DNA of 64,000 nucleotides from Paenibacillus radicis (ex Gao et al. 2016). GTDB lineage: Bacteria; Bacillota; Bacilli; Paenibacillales; Paenibacillaceae. The position numbers and the translations under genes were made by a program. The DNA lies in NCBI RefSeq assembly GCF_014641555.1, contig NZ_BMHY01000008.1, forward strand, positions 191,009 through 255,008, written 5' to 3'. Below the pieces are notes generated by a model. That model was not told the DNA's origin. It made no database searches and saw only the letters and a program-made list of their open reading frames with translations. This document shows positions 26,421 to 35,535 of the stretch, piece after piece. Position 1 is the stretch's first letter, and every line of letters begins with the position of its first letter.

Positions 26421-28073
26421 ATGCGGATGAAAAGATGGGGTTTATTAGCTTGTACGCTGCTGGTCACGGCGCTTCTCACGAACGCTTGCAGCAGTGGAGG
26501 CAATAATGCAAAGAAGCCAGAAGGGGAAAGCGGCAACGGCAATCAGACCGTTGATACGAGCCCGCTTGGCAAGTATGATCCGCCGATCGAGGTGACGGCT
26601 GTCCGGCCAATCTCGGAAGGAATGGAATATAAGTCGGGAGAGTCGCTGGACAACAATGCTTGGTCGAGAGCGTACGAGGCTGACCTTGGCATCAAGATCA
26701 AATACCTCTGGACGACGCCTGATGCCCAATATGCGCAGAAGATCAACATCGCCATCGCATCGGACGATATGCCCAACATCGCTGAGGTGAATGCTGCGCA
26801 GTTGAAACGGCTGATCGAGGACGACCAGTTGCAGGATCTCACGTCGGTCTATGAGCAGTATGCTTCGCCGCTGACTAAGAAGATTTTGTCTGAGGATGGC
26901 GGCAATGCCATTAAGTCTTCGACCTTCGACGGCAAAATGTATGCCATTCCAAAAATGGGCTCCGGCATCGGCCAGTCCCAAGTGCTGTGGATACGGACGG
27001 ATTGGCTGAAAAAGCTCAATCTGGAAGAGCCGAAGACGATGCAGGACGTGCTGGCTATTGCTGAAGCGTTCGCCAAGAAGGACCCGGACGGCAATGGAGC
27101 TGCCGATACGTACGGTCTGGGCGTCAACAAGGATCTATGGGGCTTTTATGCCGGGCTGGAAGGCTTCTTTAACGGCTTCCACGCTTATCCGAACATTTGG
27201 GTCAAGGATGCGTCCGGCAAGCTGGTTTACGGAAGCGTACAGCCGGAAATGAAGCAGGCGCTGCAAAAGCTGCAGGAAATGTACGCTACTGGCGTACTGA
27301 ATAAGGAATTCGGAACGCGTGACGCATCCAAGGTGAACGAGGATGCCAACGCGGGCAAGGTCGGCATGTTCTTCGGCTTCTTCTGGAACAGCGGCTGGCT
27401 GCAGGACGGCAAGACGAACAATCCGGACATGGAGTGGAAGGCGATCGAAATTCCTTCCATCGACGGAGAAGCGGCGAAATCGCAAGTGCCGTTTGCCATC
27501 AGCACGTATTACACCGTCAAGAAGGGCAGCGCACATCCGGAAGCGGCTGTAAAAATGCTGAATCTGGCGCTGGAGAAAATATACGGCGAAACGGCGGAGC
27601 CTGAAATCTACAACGTCGATAAAGACGGCATGTCCGCATTCAGCTACACGCTGCTCTATGGCGAAGCGCCGCGCAAAAACCTTGACGCGATGCTTCATAT
27701 CAAGAGCGCGCTGGAGGCGAATGATCCATCCTCGCTTAATTTGGAGGAGAAGGGCTACTACGACAACATCATGAACTACCGTGGCGGCGATCGCGCTTTC
27801 TGGAGCGCAGAGAAGATGTACGGACCGGAAGGCTCGTTAAGCGTACTTGATGCCTTCATGCAAAAAGGGCTGACGATGGACAATCAATTTTTCGGTGCGC
27901 CAACGCAAACGATGGTGGATCGTGAGGGTACCTTGCAGAAGCAGCAGGTTCAGACGTTCACGAGCATCATCATGGGCGGATCGATCGACCAATTCGATGC
28001 CTTTGTATCGACCTGGAACAAGCAGGGCGGAGAGCAAATGACGAAGGAAGTCAATGACTGGAGTCAAAACTAA
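26421..28073 (+). CDS. ABC importer B solute-binding lipoprotein (LplA-type)
   Basis: A 550-residue binding protein. A lipoprotein signal ends in LLTNAC (lipidated Cys at about residue 23), followed by a Gly/Asn-rich spacer. Large size and overall pattern fit the LplA/YtcQ oligosaccharide-binding family. Here the binding protein gene comes first, before the permeases, the reverse of importer A. A perfect hairpin follows at 28089. The GH4 alpha-galactosidase at the end of the cluster suggests an alpha-galactoside as ligand. Confidence 0.92.
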   Translation: MRMKRWGLLACTLLVTALLTNACSSGGNNAKKPEGESGNGNQTVDTSPLGKYDPPIEVTAVRPISEGMEYKSGESLDNNAWSRAYEADLGIKIKYLWTTPDAQYAQKINIAIASDDMPNIAEVNAAQLKRLIEDDQLQDLTSVYEQYASPLTKKILSEDGGNAIKSSTFDGKMYAIPKMGSGIGQSQVLWIRTDWLKKLNLEEPKTMQDVLAIAEAFAKKDPDGNGAADTYGLGVNKDLWGFYAGLEGFFNGFHAYPNIWVKDASGKLVYGSVQPEMKQALQKLQEMYATGVLNKEFGTRDASKVNEDANAGKVGMFFGFFWNSGWLQDGKTNNPDMEWKAIEIPSIDGEAAKSQVPFAISTYYTVKKGSAHPEAAVKMLNLALEKIYGETAEPEIYNVDKDGMSAFSYTLLYGEAPRKNLDAMLHIKSALEANDPSSLNLEEKGYYDNIMNYRGGDRAFWSAEKMYGPEGSLSVLDAFMQKGLTMDNQFFGAPTQTMVDREGTLQKQQVQTFTSIIMGGSIDQFDAFVSTWNKQGGEQMTKEVNDWSQN

Positions 28074-28088
28074 AGAATAAGTCTGGCA

Positions 28089-28114
28089 GAGAGAAGGAAG
28101 CCATTCCTTCTCTC
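28089..28114. other. Perfect hairpin between binding protein and permease genes
   Basis: An 11-bp perfect stem (28089-28099 with 28104-28114) with a GCCA loop and no T tract. Such hairpins after a binding-protein gene often stabilise its mRNA or reduce downstream expression, giving more binding protein than permease. Confidence 0.7.
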
Positions 28115-28146
28115 CATTAAATCATGCTGGTGAAGTGGAGGAGCAG

Positions 28147-29046
28147 ATGGACAATAGAAGATTTTTACGTGAGATACCCTTTCACCTCATGCTGCTGCCG
28201 GGCATATTGATCGTACTTGTCTATAATTACATTCCGATGGCAGGCATTGTCGTCGCGTTCAAACGGTTTGTACCGTCCAAGGGCATGTTCGGCTCGCCGT
28301 GGATCGGATGGGATAATTTTCAGTACCTGCTCAATATGCCGGATATTTATCAAGTGCTTTGGAACACGATTTATATATCGCTGATGAAAATCATTGCTGG
28401 CGTTATCGCGCCTGTGCTGTTCGCCTTGCTGCTCAACGAAGCCAGAAACCGGCTTGTCAAACGGAGCGTGCAGACGATTGTCTATTTCCCGCATTTTTTA
28501 TCCTGGATCATTTTGGGCGGTATTTTCATCGACATTTTGTCGCCGTCTACCGGGATCGTCAATCATTTTCTCACCTGGCTTGGTCTGGACCCGATCTACT
28601 TTTTAGGACATAACAGCTGGTTTCCCGTCACGCTGGTAGGCACGGAAGTTTGGAAAGGATTCGGTTACGGCTCCATCGTCTATCTGGCTGCGCTAACCGG
28701 CATCAATCCAACCTTGTACGAAGCTGCTGTGATGGACGGAGCGGGACGCTGGAAGCAGACGCTTCACGTTACGCTGCCGGGACTGATTCCGATGATTATG
28801 CTGATGACGATTTTGAGCTTAGGAAATGTATTGAATGCAGGCTTCGACCAAGTATTCAATTTATATAGCCCTCAGGTGTACCAGTCGGGCGATATTATCG
28901 ATACGCTCGTCTACCGCATCGGGGTGCAGGACGCGCAATACGGGGTAGCGACGGCAGTTGGTTTGTTCAAGTCGGTCGTGTCCTTCCTTTTCATCGGCAT
29001 CTCCTACGGGCTCGCCACGCGTTATTCGGACTACCGTATTTTTTAA
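28147..29046 (+). CDS. ABC sugar importer B, LplB-type permease
   Basis: A 299-residue permease with about six helices and the EAA loop LYEAAVMDGAGRWKQTLHVT. The ATG at 28147 with GGAGG 5 nt upstream is preferred over an in-frame GTG at 28135. It pairs with the next gene. No ATPase subunit is encoded nearby. Confidence 0.92.
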   Translation: MDNRRFLREIPFHLMLLPGILIVLVYNYIPMAGIVVAFKRFVPSKGMFGSPWIGWDNFQYLLNMPDIYQVLWNTIYISLMKIIAGVIAPVLFALLLNEARNRLVKRSVQTIVYFPHFLSWIILGGIFIDILSPSTGIVNHFLTWLGLDPIYFLGHNSWFPVTLVGTEVWKGFGYGSIVYLAALTGINPTLYEAAVMDGAGRWKQTLHVTLPGLIPMIMLMTILSLGNVLNAGFDQVFNLYSPQVYQSGDIIDTLVYRIGVQDAQYGVATAVGLFKSVVSFLFIGISYGLATRYSDYRIF

Positions 29047-29061
29047 GAGAGGAGACTGCAT

Positions 29062-29946
29062 ATGTTCAGGAAAGCTACAATGGGCCGAAAGGTGTTTGTT
29101 GTGGGCAATTATGCCATCCTTATTGGCGCAGCGCTTATCTGCCTGCTTCCGATCATTAATATTCTAGCCATATCCTTTAGTTCAAGCTCGGCGGTCGGCT
29201 CGGGCAGAGTGCAGTTTTGGCCCGTCGAATTTACGCTCAAATCCTATGCTTTCGTGCTGGAGAAGCCGGAATTTATGACCTCCTTCATCATTGCTGTGAA
29301 GCGGGTGCTGGTCGGCGTACCGATTAACATGCTGCTGACAATACTCATCGCCTATCCGTTGTCCAAGGAAAAGCAGCAGTTCAAATGGAGAGGCGTGTAC
29401 GTCTGGTTTTTCGTCATCACGATGCTGTTCAGCGGCGGACTGATTCCATGGTACTTGACGATTAAAGCGACCGGCTTAATCGATTCCTTCTGGGCGCTCA
29501 TTATTCCGGGGGCGGTACCGATTTTTAACGTCATTTTATTGCTTAACTTTTTCCGTTCCTTGCCTAAGGAAATCGAAGAAGCGGCGTTTATGGACGGGGC
29601 AACGCAGTGGAAGGTGCTTTGGAAAATATTCGTTCCATTGTCTGCACCGGCCATCGCGACATTGGTGTTGTTCTGTATCGTGACGCATTGGAACTCCTGG
29701 TTTGAAGGACTGATGCTCATGAACGATCCAAGCCATTACCCGCTGCAATCGTATTTGCAGACGGTCATCGTGAACCGGGATATGTCGCTTGCGACGTCAA
29801 CGGATTGGAAAGCGTTAGCGCTCGTCTCCGACCGGACGACGAAAGCGGCGCAGGTATTTGTAGCTACGGTTCCGGTGCTGTGCGTCTATCCTTTTTTGCA
29901 GAAATATTTTACCGAAGGCATCGTAATGGGCAGTGTCAAAGGATAA
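29062..29946 (+). CDS. ABC sugar importer B, LplC/YtcP-type permease
   Basis: A 294-residue second permease, with EAA region IEEAAFMDGATQWKVLWKI and the subfamily C-terminus YPFLQKYFTEGIVMGSVKG. It starts 15 bp after the first permease with GAGAGGAG upstream. The GH4 gene follows 48 bp later in the same direction with no terminator between, so they are probably one operon. Confidence 0.92.
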   Translation: MFRKATMGRKVFVVGNYAILIGAALICLLPIINILAISFSSSSAVGSGRVQFWPVEFTLKSYAFVLEKPEFMTSFIIAVKRVLVGVPINMLLTILIAYPLSKEKQQFKWRGVYVWFFVITMLFSGGLIPWYLTIKATGLIDSFWALIIPGAVPIFNVILLLNFFRSLPKEIEEAAFMDGATQWKVLWKIFVPLSAPAIATLVLFCIVTHWNSWFEGLMLMNDPSHYPLQSYLQTVIVNRDMSLATSTDWKALALVSDRTTKAAQVFVATVPVLCVYPFLQKYFTEGIVMGSVKG

Positions 29947-29994
29947 TCAGCATTCTATCAATCTAATTCATATCAGAAAGCGGAGGCTATCATC

Positions 29995-31305
29995 ATGGCG
30001 GCTAAAATTGTATTTATTGGAGCAGGCAGCATTATTTTCGTTAAAAACTTAATCGGGGATTGCTTGTTGACCCCTGCGCTGAGAGACGCGCATATCGCGC
30101 TGCTGGATATTGACAAGGAAAAGCTGCGCTTGTCCGAGCAAATGCTCAAGCAGTTGAACAACAACATCAACGAAGGCAGAGCGGATATTAAAGCATACGA
30201 CGATCAGCGCGAAGCGCTTAGAGACGCCGACTTTGTCATCAATGCGATTCATGTGGGCGGCTACGACCCTTGCGTGATCAACGATTTTGAGATTCCGTTG
30301 AAGTACGGTCTGAAGCAAAGCTATGCCGATACACTTGGCATGGGCGGTATTTTCCGGGGGCTGCGTACGATCCCTGTTATGCTCCAGATCGCGAAAGACA
30401 TGGAGGAAGTATGTCCGGATGCTTGGCTCTTGAACTATACGAATCCGATGGCGATCGTGACCGGTGCTATTCAGAAGGCAACAAGCATTAAGACAGTTGG
30501 CCTGTGTCACAGCGTGCAAATTTGCGTCCGCGATCTGTTCGAGGGACTGGGCATGGATCATACGAACGTGAAGTCCAAAATCGCAGGCATCAATCACCAG
30601 GCATGGCTGCTTGAGGTTCACCGCGACGGCGAGGATCTGTACCCGGAAGTGAAGCGCAGAGCGCTGGAGCGGCAGGCAGCGGAGCAGCATGATGATAAAG
30701 TCCGTTACGAGATTATGAATCAATTCGGCTATTATGTGACGGAATCGACGCAGCATACAGCGGAGTACGTTCCTTATTTTATTAAAAATGCGTATCCGGA
30801 GCTGCTGGATGAATACGGCGTTCATACGATGATGTACAAAAACTGGGGACAATCGCAAGCGGACTACTGGCAAAAGGCGATGGAAGAGCTGCTGGGCAAC
30901 AAAGGGCTGTCGCATGAGCGTACGCATGAATACGCGTCCTATATTATGGAATCGATTCTGACGGACAAAATCTACAAGATCGGCGCCAATGTGATGAACA
31001 ACGGGCTGATTACGAATCTGCCGGACGGCGTTAATGTTGAGGTTCCTTGCCTTGTGGACGGCAGCGGCATTACGCCTTGCTACATCGGAGACTTGCCGCC
31101 ACAGCTGGCTGCACTGAACCGTACCAATATTAATGTGCAGGATCTGACGATCGAAGCTTCATTGACGGGCAACAAGGAGCATGTGTACCACGCAGCCTTG
31201 CTGGACCCGCATACATCGGCCGAGCTGAGCATCGCGGATATCCGCAGCATGGTAGACGAGCTGCTTGAAGCGAACCGCAGCTACTTGCCGCAGTTTGAAA
31301 TCTAG
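29995..31305 (+). CDS. melA: GH4 alpha-galactosidase, NAD- and Mn-dependent
   Basis: Cytosolic family GH4 enzyme of 436 residues, which hydrolyses alpha-galactosides by a redox mechanism using NAD+ and a divalent metal. The NAD-binding motif GAGSIIF is at 9-15. The metal-binding Cys171-His172-Ser173 (CHSVQ) and His201 (GINHQAW) match the alpha-galactosidase branch such as Bacillus MelA; alpha-glucosidase or glucuronidase members differ in this region. GGAGG lies 8 nt upstream. It is last in the importer B operon, before a strong terminator, and completes uptake and hydrolysis of melibiose or raffinose-type sugars. Confidence 0.9.
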   Translation: MAAKIVFIGAGSIIFVKNLIGDCLLTPALRDAHIALLDIDKEKLRLSEQMLKQLNNNINEGRADIKAYDDQREALRDADFVINAIHVGGYDPCVINDFEIPLKYGLKQSYADTLGMGGIFRGLRTIPVMLQIAKDMEEVCPDAWLLNYTNPMAIVTGAIQKATSIKTVGLCHSVQICVRDLFEGLGMDHTNVKSKIAGINHQAWLLEVHRDGEDLYPEVKRRALERQAAEQHDDKVRYEIMNQFGYYVTESTQHTAEYVPYFIKNAYPELLDEYGVHTMMYKNWGQSQADYWQKAMEELLGNKGLSHERTHEYASYIMESILTDKIYKIGANVMNNGLITNLPDGVNVEVPCLVDGSGITPCYIGDLPPQLAALNRTNINVQDLTIEASLTGNKEHVYHAALLDPHTSAELSIADIRSMVDELLEANRSYLPQFEI

Positions 31306-31331
31306 TCTAGTTCAATCATAGAGCTAAAGCA

Positions 31332-31375
31332 GGCCGCTCTTTCAATCATCGCGATTGGAGGAGCGGCCTTTTTTT
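31332..31375 (+). terminator. Terminator after the GH4 gene
   Basis: An 8-bp GC-rich stem GGCCGCTC/GAGCGGCC (31332-31339 with 31361-31368) with an inner paired loop, followed by seven T. Confidence 0.92.
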
Positions 31376-31478
31376 CTTGTAAAAGGGGAAATACGATCAT
31401 CAACGTCTACACTTTTTCATCCCCTTTTTCTGCCGGATAATGAACGCAGAGCGGGAATATCCGAAAGGGGAAATGGCG

Positions 31479-31688
31479 ATGAGGGATCATTACTATGCGG
31501 CTGAGAAGCTTGCCGGGTATAGACAAGCGGAGCTCGAGGAGCTGGCGCACAAAGCGGCACTCATTCAGGAGAGCAGAACGGCCGCTTGCCCGTGCGCAGC
31601 CTGTGTGCAGCAAGAGGCAGCGGCTCGGGGCACGGGATGGCGGCGCAGACTGGGGGTGCTGATTGCTCGCTTGTTGGGGAAGAGGTGA
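31479..31688 (+). CDS. Small protein, function unknown
   Basis: A 69-residue protein beginning MRDHYYAAEKLAGYRQ, not recognised. The N-terminal half is amphipathic and alpha-helical in pattern (YRQAELEELAHKAALIQE). A CxCxxC (CPCAAC) lies in the middle, and the C-terminus is basic and hydrophobic (RRRLGVLIARLLGKR) and could touch the membrane. AGGGG lies 8 nt before the ATG at 31479; two upstream in-frame ATGs fit less well. It ends 23 bp from the convergent DinB gene. Confidence 0.55.
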   Translation: MRDHYYAAEKLAGYRQAELEELAHKAALIQESRTAACPCAACVQQEAAARGTGWRRRLGVLIARLLGKR

Positions 31689-31711
31689 AGCGGCGGCCGC
31701 ACCCCTAACCT

Positions 31712-32209
31712 TCAAAGCGGTGGCAAGACTCCTAATTGTGCCCAGCCTTCCTTGGAGGGACCATATACTGCAGGTATAGACAGCCCAGCTTGCCGCATCA
31801 GGACGGTAACCTGACCTCGATGATGAACGATATGTTTGATCAATCCCATGAAGATCGTCGCGTTGGACTCTATTCTTCCGAACGCTTTTTGGGTTTGCTT
31901 CAACGTTTCGTCCGTCCAATTCTCTTGAAGTGCATGGACGACATGAGCGCTTACCGCATGAAAGACCTCCGCAATCTCTTTTGAGGACGGCACTTCATTC
32001 GAAGCTGACACTTTCGGTACGGGGACTCCGAACTCAGTTAAATATTCAGGAATATTCGTAACCATATGCCAAGCAATTCTTCCGAGCGTACGCCCCTCCA
32101 GATATACCTGCTGCAAAAGCGATTCATCTGTCAACTCGTCCAATACTCTCTGGGTTAACACGGCCTCGTTCTTCCATTCGGCAATCAAATCTTCAACTGT
32201 GGTATACAT
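31712..32209 (-). CDS. DinB/YfiT-like metal-dependent protein
   Basis: A 165-residue four-helix-bundle protein of the DinB superfamily. Candidate metal-binding histidines are in GRIAWHMV and in KHIVHHRGQ, spaced as in the family. Members include thiol-dependent transferases (bacillithiol, mycothiol) and damage-inducible proteins; the reaction here is not known. The start at 32209 has AAAGGGAT about 8 nt upstream; a longer in-frame start has no good site. It is the first gene beside a patch of decayed genes. Confidence 0.85.
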   Translation of the reverse strand: MYTTVEDLIAEWKNEAVLTQRVLDELTDESLLQQVYLEGRTLGRIAWHMVTNIPEYLTEFGVPVPKVSASNEVPSSKEIAEVFHAVSAHVVHALQENWTDETLKQTQKAFGRIESNATIFMGLIKHIVHHRGQVTVLMRQAGLSIPAVYGPSKEGWAQLGVLPPL

Positions 32210-32268
32210 CTTCTCATCCCTTTCCTGGACAAAATTCATTGGAAACTTTGTCCCGGTTTCTATTCTTA

Positions 32269-32736
32269 TTACTTGCTATTCTGGCTAAGAAACTCGTTTG
32301 CGGCATGGAAATAACCGTTTAAATCATCGGCGTGGACACCGTGACCGCATTGTTCGAACACTATAAGCTTAGTATTAGGTCTTCGCTCTTTCATTGATAA
32401 GCGTTCAATCCGCCCAAGGAATGCCCTAGGATAGTAACAGGTCGCCCTCCAAGCTCCGACCTGACGAGGTTCAGGAGATCATTCACATAATCATCTCTTG
32501 CGTATTCCTTGCCTGGAGAATGATCGCTCCAACCGTGCCCTCGTTGATCCAGAGAAATAACCCGCCAATCTTGGAATCGCACGGCCAACTCTGAAAAGGA
32601 TCTAGCACTCGCCATATACCCATGCAGCATGATAAGCGCGTTCGCTTTCACCGCCAAAATCAAGGTAGGAAAGCCGAAGATTTCCCGAGTGAAAAAATTT
32701 CCTTGTGGCGGATCGGTTATGTCCGGAATTCAACAT
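32269..32736 (-). pseudogene. Decayed alpha/beta hydrolase gene (frameshift and internal deletion)
   Basis: Remnant of an alpha/beta-fold hydrolase. A good start (ATG at 32736, AGGAGA about 9 nt upstream) leads into RKFFHSGNLRLSYLDFGG. A frameshift near 32645 is needed to continue into ALIMLHGYMASARSF, DQRGHGWSD and the nucleophile elbow GHSLGG. Right after that, at about 32400, the middle of the protein (roughly 130 residues) is missing, and a different frame carries the C-terminal piece with the catalytic-His region QCGHGVHADDLNGYF up to a stop at 32269. Two lesions make function very unlikely. Confidence 0.8.
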
Positions 32737-32829
32737 GTAATTGATTCTCCTCTCTAATCAACGGTTCTCCCTCGAATCCATCTTAATCGCAAATAGTGAC
32801 AACTCTTGTCATAGTTAAACTAATTATTT

Positions 32830-33065
32830 TCAGCTGCTGAGAGGCAAATTACGGATTTCTAGCTTTCGTTGTTGTTGTCCGTGCAACCCGGCCAACACGG
32901 CGGCTATCGCCATAAAGATTAAGCATGCTGCATAGGGCTGTGAGGGACATGACGCTGAAGAAGTGCCGTTGTCATCAGCGGTGGTGTAATAAAGGATGCC
33001 AACCCGATTGTAATTGCACCCAAAGCCGTGAAAAAGTTGACTATAGAAGTTAGCGGCAGCAGAGC
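32830..33065 (-). pseudogene. Remnant of a membrane transporter C-terminus (possibly MFS)
   Basis: Minus-strand fragments read as hydrophobic segments: LGAITIGLASFITPPLM in one frame, then LIFMAIAAVLAGLHGQQQRKLE in another, ending at a stop at 32830. No start, no full length and at least one frame change. The pattern resembles the last helices and tail of an MFS permease, but the family is uncertain. Its 5' end overlaps the LysR remnant on the other strand, so the exact junction is unclear. Confidence 0.5.
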
Positions 33066-33531
33066 GATCGCAGAGAGGGTTCGGAACGGCGAACTGGACT
33101 TCGGCGTTTGCTCGGCTCCAACGGCGAATCCAACACTGGAGTTTGAGCCTTGATCGAGGAACGATTAGGGATTATGTTAAACACGAATCAACCATTGGCC
33201 GGTCGGGATTCCGACTTGTATTTACCGGGAGCTCTGGGAAACGGCATTTTGTCCAACCGGACAAAATGATTTTTCTTGCATTGAGGTTGGGAGCTTATTT
33301 GTGATTCAACAAATGATTAAAGCAGACTTCGGCGTCGGAGTTGTTCCAATGTACTCGGGTCTGGAACAGGCGGGCTCTGTAGTCATCAGACCCTTCGCCG
33401 ATTTGAATCCTGTTGTCACAATAGGCTTCGTTTATAAAAATAAAAACTTCCTGGGGAAGGTATCATTGTTGCTAATGGATGCCATTAGGGGAAACCTTGA
33501 ACCGAATTCAGAGCTGCAGCTAGCTTTTTGA
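33028..33531 (+). pseudogene. Decayed LysR-type regulator (C-terminal domain only)
   Basis: Three frames are needed to read a LysR effector domain: KKLTIEVSGSRAIAERV and NGELDFGV up to a stop near 33152; then EERLGIMLNTNQPLAGRD to a stop near 33269; then IEVGSLFVIQQMIKADFGV through RPFADLNPVVTIGFVYKNK to the stop at 33531. The HTH-bearing N-terminus is absent. At least two frameshifts and truncation show it is dead. Confidence 0.75.
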
Positions 33532-33566
33532 TTCCTCGGTTCTCAGAAGGGTTTTAGTAGTTTTTT

Positions 33567-35342
33567 TCAGGTCCGCCATATTTCTTTGAAGTCAATCCAG
33601 CCATGCGAGTTGATGCCTACCCCTCGATAAGAAGGGGAGAAGTAGGACTGGAAGCGCGAATGAAGGAGAAACAGGGCATGTGCATCGTCCCTCAGACGGG
33701 TCTCAATGTCGGTTAAGAGCCGCCAGCGCTCGGCAGAGCTGTCACAGTTCAGCGCCTGATCGACATGCTCCCTGACGTATTCATGCCAGTCCGGCGTTTG
33801 AAATTGTTTCGTGAAGCTGCCCGCTTGCTCATAATTTTCAATCATGCAGATTTCTTCCTCGGGAAAGACGACGGCATGAAGGATGATATCCATCTCGTTC
33901 ATGACCGGGATTTCCTGAATATGGTCCATCTGCTCATAGCGGATATGAAGCGGAATGCCGACGACGGCGCATTGCTGCTGAACCCATTCCGCATCCTGCA
34001 GATGTTTGCCATAGGTGCCGAGCGACAATGGCGTGCCATCGTAATCGGCGAGAAGCCGTCTAGCTTCCTCCAGATCGTATCGATACAGTTCTGTTTCTGC
34101 TTGCTCATCATGGAAAAAACCTCTGGCGATATGGAGCCGGTAGCCGCCCAGCTCGCGCAGCATTTGACTCCGGTTCAGGATAAGATCCACGGCTCGGCGG
34201 AAGTCAGCCGATTGATGCTGTCCCGGCTTATTCATATTCCAGGACAGCAGGCTGGTGCAGCAATGCTTAGATACGGTGCTTTGCCAGCTCTCTAAGTCGT
34301 CCTCCTGCTTGCCGGGGTCGTAGAGCAGCTGCTGCCAAAGCGCCTGATCGGCTGATGCAGAGCTTGGTATAAAGACGATATGGACGCTGTCCAGATGCGG
34401 CCGGCCTTGGTAATAGCGGGCATTGGCATGCAAGACGAATCGTTCGTCTGTCCATTCCGCTAGCTGGAAAGGGCCGGTTCCGATTGGCTGCTTCCAGAAC
34501 TGCTTCTCGTTCTCGCCCGCATAATCCAGCGGCAGAATCGATAGCGCGTTCAGACACAGAAAGCGCGGGAAAATCCGATTCGGCTTGGCGAGCTTGAAAC
34601 GAACCGTTCGCGGGGATGCGGCTTCTACGCCAATAAGGAAGCGGAGCGGCCAGCTGTTGCGTTTGCCCGTCTGCATTCGCTTGAAGGTAAAAACGACATC
34701 CTCAGCGCCGAGCTCCTTTCCGTTGTGAAAAAACACGCCTTTGCGCAGATGGAATGTCCATAGGGTTGCATCCTCGCTGGAATCCCAAGTATGGGCGATT
34801 TGCGGGAGGATACGGTCTTCCGCCGCATCGTAGCGTACGAGCGGGTCGAAGAGCTGCTGTACCATATGTGATTCCAAGCTGTAGAAACATTCCGAAGGGT
34901 CCAGCGTCAATATCGGCTGGGACAGAGGGAGGCGCAGTGTATCCACCGTCTCATTCCCTTCCCCGCGGCTTTTGCCGAAGCCGAAGCTGCCGGAGAGCCA
35001 TTCCGTGAAGCTTTCGATCGCCTGCGTCCCTGCATCATATCGCTGCAAAAGCTCAAACGCTTGCTTGTATTCTTCCTTTTCCGCGTATTGGCGGGACAGC
35101 TCGATTAAAATATGGGTTTTGCCAGCGAGAAAAGCAAGCTTGGAGCGATTTCCTCTTCCGCGTCCTGCTTGCCAAGTAATTAAGCCGGCGTCCGTTAGCT
35201 TGCGCAAGACGAGCTTCGCGTTGCGGGGCGTGCAATGCAGCGCATCGGCGACTTGCTCTAGAGTGACTTCGCGGGGAACCTCAAGCTGCTCATGGGAATT
35301 TAATTGATGGGCTAGCATGATGAAATGCTCAAAGGGCTGCAT
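33567..35342 (-). CDS. SgrR-like regulator: HTH fused to a solute-binding domain
   Basis: A 591-residue regulator. The N-terminal winged HTH (about 1-115) contains VTLEQVADALHCTPRNAKLVLRK. From about 140 it is an SBP_bac_5-type ligand-binding domain (LDPSECFYSLESHMVQQLFDPLVRYD, WTFHLRKGVFFHNGKEL), lacking a signal peptide and so cytoplasmic. E. coli SgrR controls a sugar-phosphate stress response, and many Bacillota homologues sit beside an MFS exporter gene. Here the neighbour is only a decayed transporter remnant. GGAGG lies 8 nt upstream of the start. Confidence 0.88.
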   Translation of the reverse strand: MQPFEHFIMLAHQLNSHEQLEVPREVTLEQVADALHCTPRNAKLVLRKLTDAGLITWQAGRGRGNRSKLAFLAGKTHILIELSRQYAEKEEYKQAFELLQRYDAGTQAIESFTEWLSGSFGFGKSRGEGNETVDTLRLPLSQPILTLDPSECFYSLESHMVQQLFDPLVRYDAAEDRILPQIAHTWDSSEDATLWTFHLRKGVFFHNGKELGAEDVVFTFKRMQTGKRNSWPLRFLIGVEAASPRTVRFKLAKPNRIFPRFLCLNALSILPLDYAGENEKQFWKQPIGTGPFQLAEWTDERFVLHANARYYQGRPHLDSVHIVFIPSSASADQALWQQLLYDPGKQEDDLESWQSTVSKHCCTSLLSWNMNKPGQHQSADFRRAVDLILNRSQMLRELGGYRLHIARGFFHDEQAETELYRYDLEEARRLLADYDGTPLSLGTYGKHLQDAEWVQQQCAVVGIPLHIRYEQMDHIQEIPVMNEMDIILHAVVFPEEEICMIENYEQAGSFTKQFQTPDWHEYVREHVDQALNCDSSAERWRLLTDIETRLRDDAHALFLLHSRFQSYFSPSYRGVGINSHGWIDFKEIWRT

Positions 35343-35452
35343 CCGTCCGGCCTCCAGTTCTTCTTTATGTCAGGTCCGTTTTCTATTTATTTTACAGCCA
35401 CCCCGGCATTCTTTCCATCCGAATCAGATAGGAGGTCCGTTGCTGGTCATTG

Positions 35453-35517
35453 AATTAAAAATGCACCTGCCGCAAGGTGGACGAGGCTTGAAGCCTTCCT
35501 CCTTGCAGCAGATGCAT
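35453..35517 (-). terminator. Terminator after the SLH protein gene
   Basis: A long imperfect hairpin (35461-35517) has paired segments TGCA, GCAAGG/CCTTGC and AGGCTT/AAGCCT around a 2-nt loop. On the minus strand it is followed by TTTTTAATT. Confidence 0.75.
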
Positions 35518-35535
35518 CTAGTGTGAAGCTAGCAA

